64,000 nt of DNA from Dactylosporangium sucinum. GTDB lineage: Bacteria; Actinomycetota; Actinomycetes; Mycobacteriales; Micromonosporaceae. The stretch is taken from positions 51,332 to 115,331 of the forward strand of contig NZ_BMPI01000033.1 in the NCBI RefSeq assembly GCF_014647515.1, written 5' to 3'. Below, piece by piece: positions 1-8,759 of the stretch; the first letter of the stretch is position 1; the number at the start of each line of letters is the position of its first letter. The position numbers and the translations under genes were made by a program. The notes below the pieces were generated by a model, which was given only the letters and a program-made list of their open reading frames with translations, did no database searches and had not been told where the DNA came from.

Positions 1-55
1 GGCCCGGTCGATCCTCGAGCTGATCTACTCGCAGGAGGCCCGGCCGCTCAAGTAG
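1..55 (+). CDS. 3' end of an unidentified protein
   Basis: The second frame is open from the window edge to a TAG at 53-55 and encodes the tail ARSILELIYSQEARPLK. The short tail resembles the C-terminus of Gfo/Idh/MocA-type oxidoreductases (a helix ending in an R/S-E-x-G/A-R-P pattern), but 17 residues are too few to assign a family. It has no visible terminator before the adenosine deaminase gene that follows about 140 bases later. Confidence 0.35.
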   Translation, partial: ARSILELIYSQEARPLK

Positions 56-196
56 CGCCTGCTCAAGCCGCACCCGCCCGTCTATCGACAGGTCGATCCT
101 CAACCTGTACAAAGCATTGAGGACTCGACCTGGGGAGGTCGGACGGGCTCCGGACCGCTGCGACGGCGGCCGGGGCCCGTCGTTACGTTGGGTCCC

Positions 197-1165
197 ATGA
201 CGACACCGAAGATCGAGCTGCACGTGCACCTCGAGGGGGCCGTGCCGCCGGCCACCCTGCTGGAGATCGCACGACGCAACGGGCAGTCACTGCCGGCCGA
301 CACCGTCGAGGGCGTGCGGGAGCTGTACCAGTTCACCGACTTCGCGAAGTTCGTCCAGGTGTGGATCATGACCACGAACTGCCTGCGGACCGCGGACGAC
401 TTCCGGCAGATCCTGGTCGACTACGCGGGCGTGGCGGCCGGCCACGGCGCGGTCTACCTGGAGGCGATCTTCTCCCCCGGCGAGCGGGTGCAGCGCGGGG
501 TGTCGTGGGAGGACCTGTACGAGGGGTACACCGACGGGATCGTCGAGGCCCGCGAGCGCCACGGCGTGGTCGTCCGGCTGACCCCGGACCTCTATCGCGG
601 GATGCCGGTCGACGTGGCGGAGGACGTCGCGCGGTGGAGCGTGCGGTATCGCGACCGCGGGATCGTCGGGCTCGGCCTCGGCGGGGACGAGCGGGCCAGC
701 TCGGCGCTGCCCTACGCGAAGGCCTTCCAGATCGCCCGCGAGGGCGGCCTGGCGCTGGTCCCGCACGCCGGCGAGTCGGCCGGCGCCGAGTCGGTGCGGG
801 AGATGCTCGGTCTCGACCCCGACCGGCTGCGTCACGGTTTCCGCGCGGTGGAGGATGCGGCCGTACTGGCCGAGGTGGTCGATCGTGGACTGGTGCTGGA
901 CGTCTGCCCCACCTCCAACGTGCGGACCCGGTCGGTGCCGTCCCTGGCCGAGCACCCGCTGCCGGCCCTGGTCGCCGCCGGGGTGCCGTGCACGGTGAAC
1001 ACCGACGACCCGGCGATGTTCAACACGGATCTGGCTCAAGAGCACCGGATCGCGGCCGATCTTGGAGTCGGCGCGCGGGAGGCGTTCCAGGCGGGGATCG
1101 CCGGGGCCGCGTGCGACGACGCAACGCGGGCCTGGCTGACCGAAACGCTCAGTGACATCGGCTGA
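197..1165 (+). CDS. add: Adenosine deaminase
   Basis: Predicted to hydrolyse adenosine (or deoxyadenosine or a related purine) to inosine in cytosolic purine salvage. The 322-residue protein has the family's metal site: KIELHVHLEG at the N-terminus (H9 and H11), HAGES in the middle, and NTDDPAMF near the C-terminus with the paired Asp that hold zinc and the catalytic water. Length fits bacterial adenosine deaminases. I start at the ATG at 197, one residue before TTPKIELH; the in-frame TTG at 188 is less likely. Some members of this family act on adenine or methylated adenines, so the exact substrate is inferred from motifs only. Confidence 0.88.
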   Translation: MTTPKIELHVHLEGAVPPATLLEIARRNGQSLPADTVEGVRELYQFTDFAKFVQVWIMTTNCLRTADDFRQILVDYAGVAAGHGAVYLEAIFSPGERVQRGVSWEDLYEGYTDGIVEARERHGVVVRLTPDLYRGMPVDVAEDVARWSVRYRDRGIVGLGLGGDERASSALPYAKAFQIAREGGLALVPHAGESAGAESVREMLGLDPDRLRHGFRAVEDAAVLAEVVDRGLVLDVCPTSNVRTRSVPSLAEHPLPALVAAGVPCTVNTDDPAMFNTDLAQEHRIAADLGVGAREAFQAGIAGAACDDATRAWLTETLSDIG

Positions 1166-1280
1166 ACGGACGATTGAGACGCGCTATTCGACCGACCCCG
1201 AGCGTCGCAAAGTTGATGGTCGATCTTGAAATGTCCGTTTAGCTTAGGTCGAGTTTGCTGCTGGTCACGGGGAGGCAAGG

Positions 1281-1589
1281 GTGAGTGACGTGTCCGATTT
1301 GGTCTTTGCGTTCGTGAGCGGCGGCGGCCTTCTGGCCCTCAGCATCGGCGCCTTCGGCGTGCTCGACGCCTACAACAAGCGCGGTGTCGGTGAGAAGCGG
1401 GTGGACTGGCTGATCGGTCTGTACGCGCTCGGTGTCGTCATGAACATCGTTGCCTACGTGATGCTCGACCGCTGGTACATCGCGGCGCCGCTGGCGCTCA
1501 TGCTGCTGCCCGCCGAGCGTGCGCTGGAGAAGCGGGGCACCTTCAAGCGCCGCGGCGCGAAGGTGAACGCGATCACCGGCCGCGACTGA
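1281..1589 (+). CDS. Small integral membrane protein, unknown function
   Basis: A 102-residue protein with two or three hydrophobic segments (about residues 5-27, 43-62 and 65-79) and a basic C-terminus. The GTG start is supported by a strong GGGGAGGCAAGG ribosome site just upstream. I do not recognise a named family. It stands alone between adenosine deaminase and a convergent glycosyltransferase gene, with which it shares a hairpin terminator. Confidence 0.7.
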   Translation: MSDVSDLVFAFVSGGGLLALSIGAFGVLDAYNKRGVGEKRVDWLIGLYALGVVMNIVAYVMLDRWYIAAPLALMLLPAERALEKRGTFKRRGAKVNAITGRD

Positions 1590-1597
1590 GACGTGCG

Positions 1598-1632
1598 AAA
1601 GGCCGGCCCCTGATCTCGGGGAGCCGGCCTTC
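1598..1632. terminator. Bidirectional hairpin terminator
   Basis: AAGGCCGGC at 1599-1607 pairs with GCCGGCCTT at 1623-1631, around a smaller CCC/GGG inner stem. It lies between the convergent genes at 1281-1589 and 1654-2460 and ends in a short T-rich run, so it can serve both. Confidence 0.75.
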
Positions 1633-1653
1633 TCGTGTTCAGACCGCTGTGTT

Positions 1654-2460
1654 TCAGACCGCGAACGTCTTCAGGGGCTCGGTCGCCGGGGGCGGCGGGG
1701 CGGCCCGCCACAGGCGGACCTTCTGGGCGCCCAGCCGGGCCAGGTAGTTCGGGTTGAGCAGGATGTACCGCCGCCAGAGCCGCTTGGGCTCCAGGCCGAG
1801 GCGCCACAGCCACTCCAGCGCGTACTTCTGCATCCACGGCGGCGGGTTCCTGAGTCCGCCGGCGTGGTAGTCGAACGCGGCACCGACCGCGAGCATGGGC
1901 GCGTCGACGAGCTGGCGCATGCCGTACACGAAGATCTCCTGGCGCGGGCAGCCCAGGCCCACCATGACCACGCGCGCGCCGGACTCCTTGATCCGGGTGG
2001 CGATCTGCTCGGGCTCGCCCGGCTCGGCCATGCGGAACTTCGAAGCCTCCATGCCGGCGACCTTCAGCCCGGGGAAGCGCTCGTTCAGCTTCTCGACCAG
2101 CCGGTCGAGGGTCTCCTGGGTCGAGCCGTAGAGGTAGACCGGCAGGCCCTCCTCGGCGCTCGCCCGCAGCACGCGCAGGGTCAGCTCCGGGCCGTAGACG
2201 CGGTCGGCGAGCCGCGCCTTGTGCAGCACGTTGAGCGCCCAGCGGACCGGCTGGCCGTCGGGCGTCACCAGATCGAACGAGTTGAGGCGCGCGTTGTGCG
2301 CCTTGTCCTGCACGCCGGTCATCACGCCGTGCACGGCGAGTGCCGTGACGGCGAGCGGCCGCCCCTCGCGGGCGGCGCTCATGACCTTCTCGACGGCGGC
2401 GTCGTAGTCGACGGCGCTGACCTCGACCCCGAGGACGTTACGTTTGCCCTGGTCGATCAC
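1654..2460 (-). CDS. WecG/TagA/CpsF family glycosyltransferase
   Basis: Likely transfers a sugar from a nucleotide donor to a lipid-linked intermediate in making a surface polysaccharide or wall teichoic-acid-like polymer, at the inner face of the membrane. The 268-residue protein has the family hallmarks: NVLGVEVSAVDYD at the start, LVTPDGQPVRWA, VVMVGLGCPRQEIFV and the C-terminal WLWRLGLEPKRLWRRY. I chose the GTG at 2460, giving MIDQGKRNVLGV; a longer in-frame reading runs into the upstream gene and is unlikely. It follows the epimerase gene by about 40 bases on the same strand, so the two probably form one polysaccharide operon. Confidence 0.85.
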   Translation of the reverse strand: MIDQGKRNVLGVEVSAVDYDAAVEKVMSAAREGRPLAVTALAVHGVMTGVQDKAHNARLNSFDLVTPDGQPVRWALNVLHKARLADRVYGPELTLRVLRASAEEGLPVYLYGSTQETLDRLVEKLNERFPGLKVAGMEASKFRMAEPGEPEQIATRIKESGARVVMVGLGCPRQEIFVYGMRQLVDAPMLAVGAAFDYHAGGLRNPPPWMQKYALEWLWRLGLEPKRLWRRYILLNPNYLARLGAQKVRLWRAAPPPPATEPLKTFAV

Positions 2461-2501
2461 TGTGTCCGTCTTCTCTAGTCCGGCTGCGTGGTCCGTCTTG
2501 C

Positions 2502-3575
2502 TCAGGACCCGGGGGTCCACTTGTCGACGTTGGCCTCGTAGATCTCCTGGCAGATCATGGGCACGTCGTAGACCTGCTTCCAGTCGGGGTAGTCCTGCTG
2601 GAAGCGCTCGTTGGAGCCGATCCACCACTGGTGGTCGCCGACCCGGTTGGCCTCGTGATACTCGGTCTGCATCTCGTTGCCGGTGATCCGCTCGGCCAGC
2701 GCGAACACCTCCAGGTGCGAGGTGTTGGAGTGCCGGCCACCGCCCAGGTTGTACACGGCGGCGCTGCGGGGCGCCCGGAAGAACGCCTCGAACGCGGCGA
2801 CCACGTCGTGCGAGTGGATCGCGTCGCGGACCATCTTGCCCTTGTAGCCGAAGATCTTGTACGTCCGGCGCTCCATCGCGCACCGCATCACGTAGCCGAG
2901 GAAGCCGTGCAGCTCGGTGGCCGAGTGCGCCGGCCCGGTCAGCGTGCCGCCCCGGAAGCAGGCGGTCTTCATGCCGAAGTAGCGCCCGTACTCCTGCACC
3001 ATGACGTCCGCGGCGACCTTGGAGGCGCCGAAGACCGAGTGCAGGCAGGCGTCGATCGACATGTCCTCCTTGATCCCGTTCTCATACGGGTGGCCCGGCT
3101 CGATCTCCCACCGCGTCTCGAGCTCCTGCAGGGGCAGGCTGTTCGGCCGGTCGCCGTAGACCTTGTTGGTCGAGCAGTGGATGAACGGCGCGTCGACGCA
3201 GTGCTCCCGCACGTTCTGCAGCAGGTTGAGCGTCCCACCCGCGTTCACGTCGAAGTCGGTGAACGGGTCGCGCACGGCCCAGTCGTGGCTGGGCTGCGCC
3301 GCGGTGTGGATGACGACGGCGATGTCCTTCCCATACCGCTGGAAGATGCCGGCCAGGGCCTCCCGGTCCCGGATGTCGACGTCGTGGTGCGTATAGGACT
3401 CGCCGAGGTCACTGGTCAGCCGCACGACGTTCCAGGCGGTGGAGGCCTCGGCCCCGAAGAACCGCTTGCGCATATCGTTGTCGATCCCGACAACGTCGAG
3501 CCCGAGCGATGCGAAGTGGCGCACCGCCTCCGAGCCGATGAGCCCGGCGGAGCCGGTGACGAGTGCGACGCTCAC
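2502..3575 (-). CDS. NAD-dependent epimerase, CDP-paratose 2-epimerase-like
   Basis: A 357-residue extended short-chain dehydrogenase, predicted to epimerise or dehydrate a nucleotide sugar for the neighbouring glycosyltransferase. It begins SVALVTGSAGLIGSE (the GxxGxxG NAD site), has NKVYGD in the core, and FRGGTLTGPAHS and GDHQWWI further on, which resemble CDP-tyvelose/paratose epimerases. The usual Tyr of the YxxxK pair is Phe here (FGASK). The GTG at 3575 fits the conserved start and has GGGAG nine bases upstream; an upstream extension in the same frame is proline-rich noise. The substrate is not known from sequence. Confidence 0.82.
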   Translation of the reverse strand: MSVALVTGSAGLIGSEAVRHFASLGLDVVGIDNDMRKRFFGAEASTAWNVVRLTSDLGESYTHHDVDIRDREALAGIFQRYGKDIAVVIHTAAQPSHDWAVRDPFTDFDVNAGGTLNLLQNVREHCVDAPFIHCSTNKVYGDRPNSLPLQELETRWEIEPGHPYENGIKEDMSIDACLHSVFGASKVAADVMVQEYGRYFGMKTACFRGGTLTGPAHSATELHGFLGYVMRCAMERRTYKIFGYKGKMVRDAIHSHDVVAAFEAFFRAPRSAAVYNLGGGRHSNTSHLEVFALAERITGNEMQTEYHEANRVGDHQWWIGSNERFQQDYPDWKQVYDVPMICQEIYEANVDKWTPGS

Positions 3576-3997
3576 GACGAAGAACTCCCTGCGGTGGACA
3601 ACAGTGGTCGGAACCGCTTGGGAGCATACCGTGACCCCCGCGCCCCCCCACCCACTTGCGCCCCACGTCGGCGTCCACACCCCCGACAGGCAATCCAAAC
3701 CCCCGGCCATTCCTTACCCTCGATCACCGAACCCCACCGACCGCCACCTCCCGCCACGGACGGTAGCGACGCAGGGAGGGGCAACGAGGCAGGCAAGCAG
3801 GGTCCATTCCAACCATATTTGGTCGTATTTGTCACACCCACGAACCCGAGCGGGAGGGCCGCAAGGCCCGATCCGGTGCCACCGGGAGGGGTGGCCACTG
3901 CGGACAACGGCCGAAAGCGAAAACGCGAAGCGCCAGCCACGAGGCCCGATCACGGCCGAAGGTCGCGGGCAGGTGGCGACACGAGCCTGGCAGCGAC
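3576..3997. other. Intergenic region, no gene seen
   Basis: Upstream of the epimerase gene. Open frames here on both strands are arginine- and proline-rich, unlike any family I know, and carry no ribosome sites. The promoter of the epimerase operon should be in the part nearest 3600, but I cannot place its -10 and -35 boxes. Confidence 0.5.
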
Positions 3998-4051
3998 GAG
4001 GGGCCGCGCCGAATGGCGCGGCCCCTCAAGCGCTGTCTGACGGGAGCAACG
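3998..4051. repeat. Hairpin with conserved tail, copy 1
   Basis: A perfect 13-bp stem, GAGGGGCCGCGCC at 3998-4010 and its complement at 4015-4027 with loop GAAT, followed on the plus strand by AGCGCTGTCTGACGGGAGC (4029-4047) and then AACG. A near copy of the whole arrangement lies at 14028-14083. On the minus strand it lies downstream of tRNA-Leu, so it may be a terminator or a repeated element. The stretch from 4052 to the tRNA shows no convincing gene. Confidence 0.6.
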
Positions 4052-4263
4052 AACAACAAAGTTGCAAGGACCAGAGCCAGAAGAAAGAAGAACCACCGAC
4101 CAGGAGAAAGGGTCGGCAATACGACCAACCGCCCGGGGAGGCCGCGGATCGGGGGTGTGGGTGGCGGAGCCCCACCGGGGAGCAAGCGAAGCGAGGCGCG
4201 AAGAATCCCACCGCTGCAACGGCAAGCGGCCCCCGCCGCGAAGCAGGGGCCACCGATCAGCGG

Positions 4264-4346
4264 TGGGGAAGGGGGGAGTTGAACCCCCACGCCCTTTCGG
4301 GCACACGGACCTGAACCGTGCGCGTCTGCCATTCCGCCACTTCCCC
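4264..4346 (-). tRNA. tRNA-Leu (anticodon CAG)
   Basis: Reading the minus strand, GGGGAAG and CTTCCCC form the acceptor stem, CACGG-TTCAGGT-CCGTG forms the anticodon arm with CAG, a long variable arm (GCCCGAAAGGGC) marks a class II tRNA, and GGGGGTTCAACTCCCCC forms the T arm. The CCA end is not encoded. Its place just before fhaA matches the layout in other actinobacteria. Confidence 0.95.
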
Positions 4347-4525
4347 TAGCGGCCGAAACCGCCTGGCGCGCCACAGCATACCGTGTCCCAACTCGGCGAA
4401 ATGACCGGGTAGGCACTAGGCTTCCCTGGGCGCCACGGAAGAGTAGCACGGGCCGACCGGTCAGCTTGCATACGGGCGTGCGACGTCCGGATACCATCAT
4501 GACCTCGGAACCCGAGGAGGAACCG

Positions 4526-5278
4526 GTGAGTGTGCTGCAGCGCTTCGAGAAGCGCCTCGAGGGCCTGGTCGAGGGGGCCTTCGCCAAGGTCTTCAAGGGG
4601 GTCGTCCACCCCGTGGAGATCCTCAACGCCATGCAACGGGAGGCGGAAGCCCACAAGGCGATTCTGGCCGGCGGGCGCACGCTGGTGCCGAATCGCTACG
4701 TGATCGACCTTTCGCCCTATGACCACAGCCGGCTGGCGCCCTATGCGGCCGCGCTGGCGCAGGAGCTGGCCCAGTCGCAGGCCGAGTTCATCGGTGAGCA
4801 GGGCTGGACCGTCTACGGCGACGTGATCGTCGAGATCGAGCGGGGGGACGGGCTCGACACCGGCATGTTCCGGGTCACGGCCGAGGTCTACACCGGTGGG
4901 GACGTCGCCCCGCCGCCCGTGCCGGACCCGTATGGGGGATACGGGCAGCAGGGCGGCTACGGTGGGCCGGGTCCGGGCGGTCCGGGCGGTCCCGCGCGCA
5001 ACGTTCGACTGGTGTCGGGCGACGGGCGCAGCTACCCTCTGTCGATTGGCTCGACCGTGATCGGCCGGGGCGACCAGGCCAACATGCGACTGCCCGACGT
5101 CGGGATCTCGCGCCGTCATGCGCGACTCGACTTCGACGGTGCGCAGGTCGTGCTGACCGATCTCGGCTCCACCAACGGCACGATGGTCAACGGTCAACGC
5201 GTCTCCGCGGTCGCGTTGAACCCGGGTGACATGATCCAGCTCGGCACGACCACGCTCACCTACCGCGTGGATGGTTGA
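4526..5278 (+). CDS. fhaA: FhaA, DUF3662 and FHA-domain protein
   Basis: A phosphothreonine-binding adaptor of the cell-wall and division kinase system; in mycobacteria its homologue binds phosphorylated MviN and affects peptidoglycan synthesis. The 250-residue protein has an N-terminal DUF3662 domain (FEKRLEGLVEGAFAKVFKG to about residue 120), a Gly/Pro/Tyr-rich linker, and a C-terminal FHA domain with IGRGDQANMRLPD, GISRRHARL and LTDLGSTNGTMVNG. I chose the GTG at 4526 because GAGGAGG ends five bases upstream; an ATG at 4499 is an alternative. It leads the fhaB-pstP-rodA-pbpA-pknA-pknB cluster. Confidence 0.92.
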   Translation: MSVLQRFEKRLEGLVEGAFAKVFKGVVHPVEILNAMQREAEAHKAILAGGRTLVPNRYVIDLSPYDHSRLAPYAAALAQELAQSQAEFIGEQGWTVYGDVIVEIERGDGLDTGMFRVTAEVYTGGDVAPPPVPDPYGGYGQQGGYGGPGPGGPGGPARNVRLVSGDGRSYPLSIGSTVIGRGDQANMRLPDVGISRRHARLDFDGAQVVLTDLGSTNGTMVNGQRVSAVALNPGDMIQLGTTTLTYRVDG

Positions 5279-5330
5279 TCGTTCTGCATGCGTGGTCGAC
5301 GTTAGGCGGATCTGAATGAGCGCGTCGTAG

Positions 5331-5810
5331 ATGGAATTCGTCATCACGGTTGCCCGCTACGGGTTACTCGTGCTGCTGTGGATCTTCGTGTTCACGGTGG
5401 TGGGGGTCATCCGGCGGGACCTGTTCGCAGGCTCGCGTTCGAGCCGGATCGTCGCCGCACCCCGGGGGGTTGGTGCGGTGACGGCTCCTGGCCGTCCGGC
5501 GAAGGTGAAGCGCGGGAAGACCGCGCATCAGCTCTTCGTCACCGCCGGTGCGCTGGCGGGCACTCGCATCACCCTCGGCGAGGCGCCCATCACCATCGGC
5601 CGGGCCGAGGACTCGACGCTGGTGATCACCGACGACTACGCCTCTGCAAAGCACGCCCGGCTCGTGCCACGCGCCGGCCAGTGGTATCTCGAGGACCTCG
5701 GCTCCACCAACGGCACCTACCTCGACAAGACCAAGGTCAGCGCACCCACCCCCGTCCCCCTCGGCGTGCCGATTCGCATCGGCCGCACTTCACTCGAGTT
5801 ACGGCCATGA
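5331..5810 (+). CDS. fhaB: FhaB/FipA, membrane-anchored FHA-domain protein
   Basis: A 159-residue protein with one N-terminal transmembrane helix (about residues 5-27) and a cytoplasmic FHA domain. The latter shows ITIGRAEDSTLVITDDYASAKH and LEDLGSTNGTYLDK, including the Arg, Ser and Asn residues that hold phosphothreonine. In mycobacteria the homologue is a PknB-type kinase substrate that links division proteins. Its stop codon overlaps the start of pstP, so the two are translationally coupled. Confidence 0.92.
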   Translation: MEFVITVARYGLLVLLWIFVFTVVGVIRRDLFAGSRSSRIVAAPRGVGAVTAPGRPAKVKRGKTAHQLFVTAGALAGTRITLGEAPITIGRAEDSTLVITDDYASAKHARLVPRAGQWYLEDLGSTNGTYLDKTKVSAPTPVPLGVPIRIGRTSLELRP

Positions 5811-7222
5811 CCCTCACCTTGCGCTATGCGGCCCGCAGTGACCGCGGTCTGATTCGGAGTGGCAACCAGGACTCCGTCTACGCCGGACCGCGGCTGCTCG
5901 CCGTTGCCGACGGCATGGGCGGCATGGCCGCCGGTGACGTCGCCAGCAACATTGTCATCGCCACCATGGCGCCGCTCGACGAAGACGTGCCTGGCAACGC
6001 CATGATCGACACGCTGCGCAGCGCGGTCGATCTGGCCAACCAGCAGATCCGGGACGCCGTCGAAGAGAATCCGGCCATGGAGGGCATGGGCACGACCCTC
6101 ACCGCCATGCTGTTCTCCGGCACCAAGATGGGCATGGTCCACATCGGCGACTCCCGGGCGTACCTCGTGCGCGACGGCGAGTTCGCCCAGGTGACCAAGG
6201 ACGACACGTACGTCCAGATGCTCGTCGACGAGGGCCGGATCAGCCTGGAGGAGGCCAACAGCCACCCGCAGCGCTCCCTGCTCACGCGGGCGCTCGACGG
6301 CCGCGACGCCGACCCGGAGTATTCGGTGCGGCAGGTCAAGCCGGGCGACCGGTACCTGCTGTGCAGCGACGGGCTCTCCGGCGTCGTGAGCGCCGAGACC
6401 ATCGAGGCGACCCTGCGGGAGTACGTCGACCCCAACCAGTGCGCCAGCCGGCTCGTCGAGCTGGCCCTGCGCGGCGGTGGGCCGGACAACATCACCGTGA
6501 TCGTCGCCGACGTGACCGACGAGGACATCGTCGAGGCGCGGCCGATCGTCGGCGGTGCGGCGGCCCAGGACCGTGGCATGGCCACGTCGGCCGACCAGTC
6601 GATGTCGTCGGCCCGCGGCGCCGCCCTGTCCGCGCCCCGCCCGCCCGTGCCGGAGAGCGAGGAGGAGCAGCGCGCCGGCGCCGCGCCCACCGCGCGCGAC
6701 GACAGCGAGCGTCCTCGCCGGCATCCGGTGCGCACGGCAATCCTCCTCGTCGTGCTGCTCGGGCTGTTCGGCGGTGGGCTGTGGTACGGCTGGAGCGTGA
6801 CACAGTCCCGGTACTACGTGGGCGCCACCGACGACGGCAACGTGGCCATCTTCAAGGGCGTCCAGGGCCGGATCGCCTGGATCGAGCTGTCGACGGTCTA
6901 CGAGACGAGCGACCTCAAGGTCGACGACCTGACCCCGGCCGCGCAGAGCACCATCCGGCAGGGCATCCCGGCTGACAACCTGGACGAGGCCAAGCAGAAG
7001 CTCGCCGCGCTGCTCGACCCGAGCGACCCGTCCCGCAAGCAGCCCTGCCCGTCCACCGAGCCGAGCGCCGACGGGAGCCCGTCGCCCGACCAGGCGACCT
7101 CCGCCCCGGTCGAGTCGCTCAGCCCGGCCGGTTCGGCCAGCGCCTCCGCGGGCGCCCTGCTCCCGACGTCCGGCGAGGCGTCACCGACGATGTCGAGCCC
7201 GACCCCCGCCGCCAGTTGCTGA
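5807..7222 (+). CDS. pstP: PstP, PP2C-family Ser/Thr protein phosphatase
   Basis: Expected to dephosphorylate PknA, PknB and their targets at the membrane. The 471-residue protein has a PP2C catalytic domain over about residues 1-240: RSDRGLIRSGNQDS, VADGMGGMAAGD, GTTLTAML, HIGDSRAYL, LLCSDGLS and GGGPDNITVI, which carry the metal-binding Asp residues. A variable linker, one transmembrane helix (about residues 308-328) and an extracytoplasmic Pro/Ser-rich tail follow. The ATG at 5807 overlaps the fhaB stop as ATGA. Confidence 0.94.
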   Translation: MTLTLRYAARSDRGLIRSGNQDSVYAGPRLLAVADGMGGMAAGDVASNIVIATMAPLDEDVPGNAMIDTLRSAVDLANQQIRDAVEENPAMEGMGTTLTAMLFSGTKMGMVHIGDSRAYLVRDGEFAQVTKDDTYVQMLVDEGRISLEEANSHPQRSLLTRALDGRDADPEYSVRQVKPGDRYLLCSDGLSGVVSAETIEATLREYVDPNQCASRLVELALRGGGPDNITVIVADVTDEDIVEARPIVGGAAAQDRGMATSADQSMSSARGAALSAPRPPVPESEEEQRAGAAPTARDDSERPRRHPVRTAILLVVLLGLFGGGLWYGWSVTQSRYYVGATDDGNVAIFKGVQGRIAWIELSTVYETSDLKVDDLTPAAQSTIRQGIPADNLDEAKQKLAALLDPSDPSRKQPCPSTEPSADGSPSPDQATSAPVESLSPAGSASASAGALLPTSGEASPTMSSPTPAASC

Positions 7223-7247
7223 CCGCGAGGCCAAGAGGAAACGTGTC

Positions 7248-8759
7248 GTGACCGCCCCCGCCTTCCCGGCCCCGTCGCCCGCCAACCCGGGCGACGGGTC
7301 GGCCGTGTCCGCGCCGGCGCGGCCGCGCACCCGCCGCAACGTCGAACTGGGCCTCCTGCTCTTCGTCGCGGTGATCCTCCTGGTCTACGCGGGCGTCGTC
7401 GAGGGCAACGCCGTCGGCGAGGTCACGTCCGACTTCTGGGTGCAGATCGCGGTGCTGGCCGTCATCTTCGGCCTGGCACACATGGCGATCCGGTTTCTCG
7501 CGCCGTATGCCGACCCGGTGATCCTGCCGGCGGTCGCGCTCATCAACGGGTTGGGCGTCGCCTTCCTGCGGCGCCTGGACCTGGCCCGGGTCAAGGCGCC
7601 GGAGCGGGCCGAGCTGAGCGTGTTCGGCGGCGACGGCTTCCGCCAGCTCGGCTGGACGGCGGCGGCGATCGTCGGCGCGGTGATCCTGATGGCCATCGTG
7701 CGCGACCACCGGTCGCTGTCGCGATACGCGTACACGCTCGGCCTCGCCGGCATCGTCCTGGTGCTGATCCCGGCGGTGCTGCCCGCGCAGTACTCGTCCA
7801 TCAACGGCGCCAAGCTGTGGATCAAGTTCCCCGGCTTCTCGATCCAGCCCGGTGAGTTCGCCAAGATCTGCCTGCTCGTGTTCTTCGCGTACTACCTGGT
7901 GCGCAAGCGCGAGGTGCTGTCGCTGGCGAGCAAGCGGTTCCTCGGCATCGACTTCCCGCGCGGCCGCGACCTCGGGCCGGTCGTCGCGGTCTGGCTGATG
8001 TCGCTGCTGGTCCTGATCTTCGAGAAGGACCTCGGCACGTCGCTGATGTACTTCGGCCTGTTCGTCGTCACGCTGTACATCGCCACCGAGCGGGTCAGCT
8101 GGCTGATCATCGGTCTCGGCCTGTTCTTCGGCGGGGCCTTCCTGGCGTACTTCCTGGGGAAGGCCGTCGGCGGGCCGTTCCTGAACTTCTCCGAGCGCGC
8201 CACCACCTGGCTCGACCCGTTCGCCGACGCGGACAACAAGGGCTACCAGCTGGTGCAGTCGCTGCTCGGCCTCGGCACCGGCGGCCTCACCGGGGCCGGC
8301 CCGGGCGCCGGGCAGCCGACCAAGGTGCCCGAGGTGCGCACCGACTTCATCTTCTCGGGCATGGGCGAGGAGATCGGCCTGTTCGGCCTGACCGCCCTGC
8401 TCGTGGTCTACCTGCTGATCGTCGAGCGCGGCCTGCGGGCCGCGATCAACGTGCGCGACTCCTTCGGCAAGCTGTTCGCCGGTGGTCTCGCGTTCACCAT
8501 CGGGTTGCAGGTGTTCGTCATCGTGGGTGGCATCAGCCAGCTGATCCCGCTGACCGGGCAGACCACGCCGTTCCTCTCGGCGGGTGGCTCGTCGCTGGTG
8601 GCCAACTGGCTGCTGATCGGTCTGCTGCTGCGCATCTCCGACGCGTCGCGGCGCCCGGCCGGCGGGTCCCCGTCGGTCAACCTGGGCGGCGTGTCCACCG
8701 GCGGTGGCGGCGGCGCCCCGGTCCAGATCAAAGAGCTGCCCACGGAGGTTGTGCGATGA
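7248..8759 (+). CDS. rodA: RodA/FtsW-family SEDS peptidoglycan glycosyltransferase
   Basis: A polytopic membrane enzyme that polymerises lipid II glycan strands with its class B PBP partner. The 503-residue protein has a Pro-rich N-terminal cytoplasmic tail and about ten to twelve transmembrane segments. Family signatures are INGAKLWIKFPGFSIQPGEFAKI, FEKDLGTSLMYFG, the loop near KVPEVRTDFIFSGMGEEIG, and ISQLIPLTGQTTPFLSAGGS (shown here only by their key residues). The GTG at 7248 is preceded by AAGAGGAAAC. Its stop overlaps the pbpA ATG, so the pair is coupled. Confidence 0.94.
   Translation: MTAPAFPAPSPANPGDGSAVSAPARPRTRRNVELGLLLFVAVILLVYAGVVEGNAVGEVTSDFWVQIAVLAVIFGLAHMAIRFLAPYADPVILPAVALINGLGVAFLRRLDLARVKAPERAELSVFGGDGFRQLGWTAAAIVGAVILMAIVRDHRSLSRYAYTLGLAGIVLVLIPAVLPAQYSSINGAKLWIKFPGFSIQPGEFAKICLLVFFAYYLVRKREVLSLASKRFLGIDFPRGRDLGPVVAVWLMSLLVLIFEKDLGTSLMYFGLFVVTLYIATERVSWLIIGLGLFFGGAFLAYFLGKAVGGPFLNFSERATTWLDPFADADNKGYQLVQSLLGLGTGGLTGAGPGAGQPTKVPEVRTDFIFSGMGEEIGLFGLTALLVVYLLIVERGLRAAINVRDSFGKLFAGGLAFTIGLQVFVIVGGISQLIPLTGQTTPFLSAGGSSLVANWLLIGLLLRISDASRRPAGGSPSVNLGGVSTGGGGGAPVQIKELPTEVVR

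Noticed and set aside
2631..4040. 469-residue plus-strand frame opposite the epimerase
   Set aside because: Antisense of a confirmed short-chain dehydrogenase; low-complexity composition.
4026..4260. Short frames between the hairpin and tRNA-Leu
   Set aside because: Overlap on both strands, no ribosome site, no family; the spurious protein tail reads through the tRNA itself.
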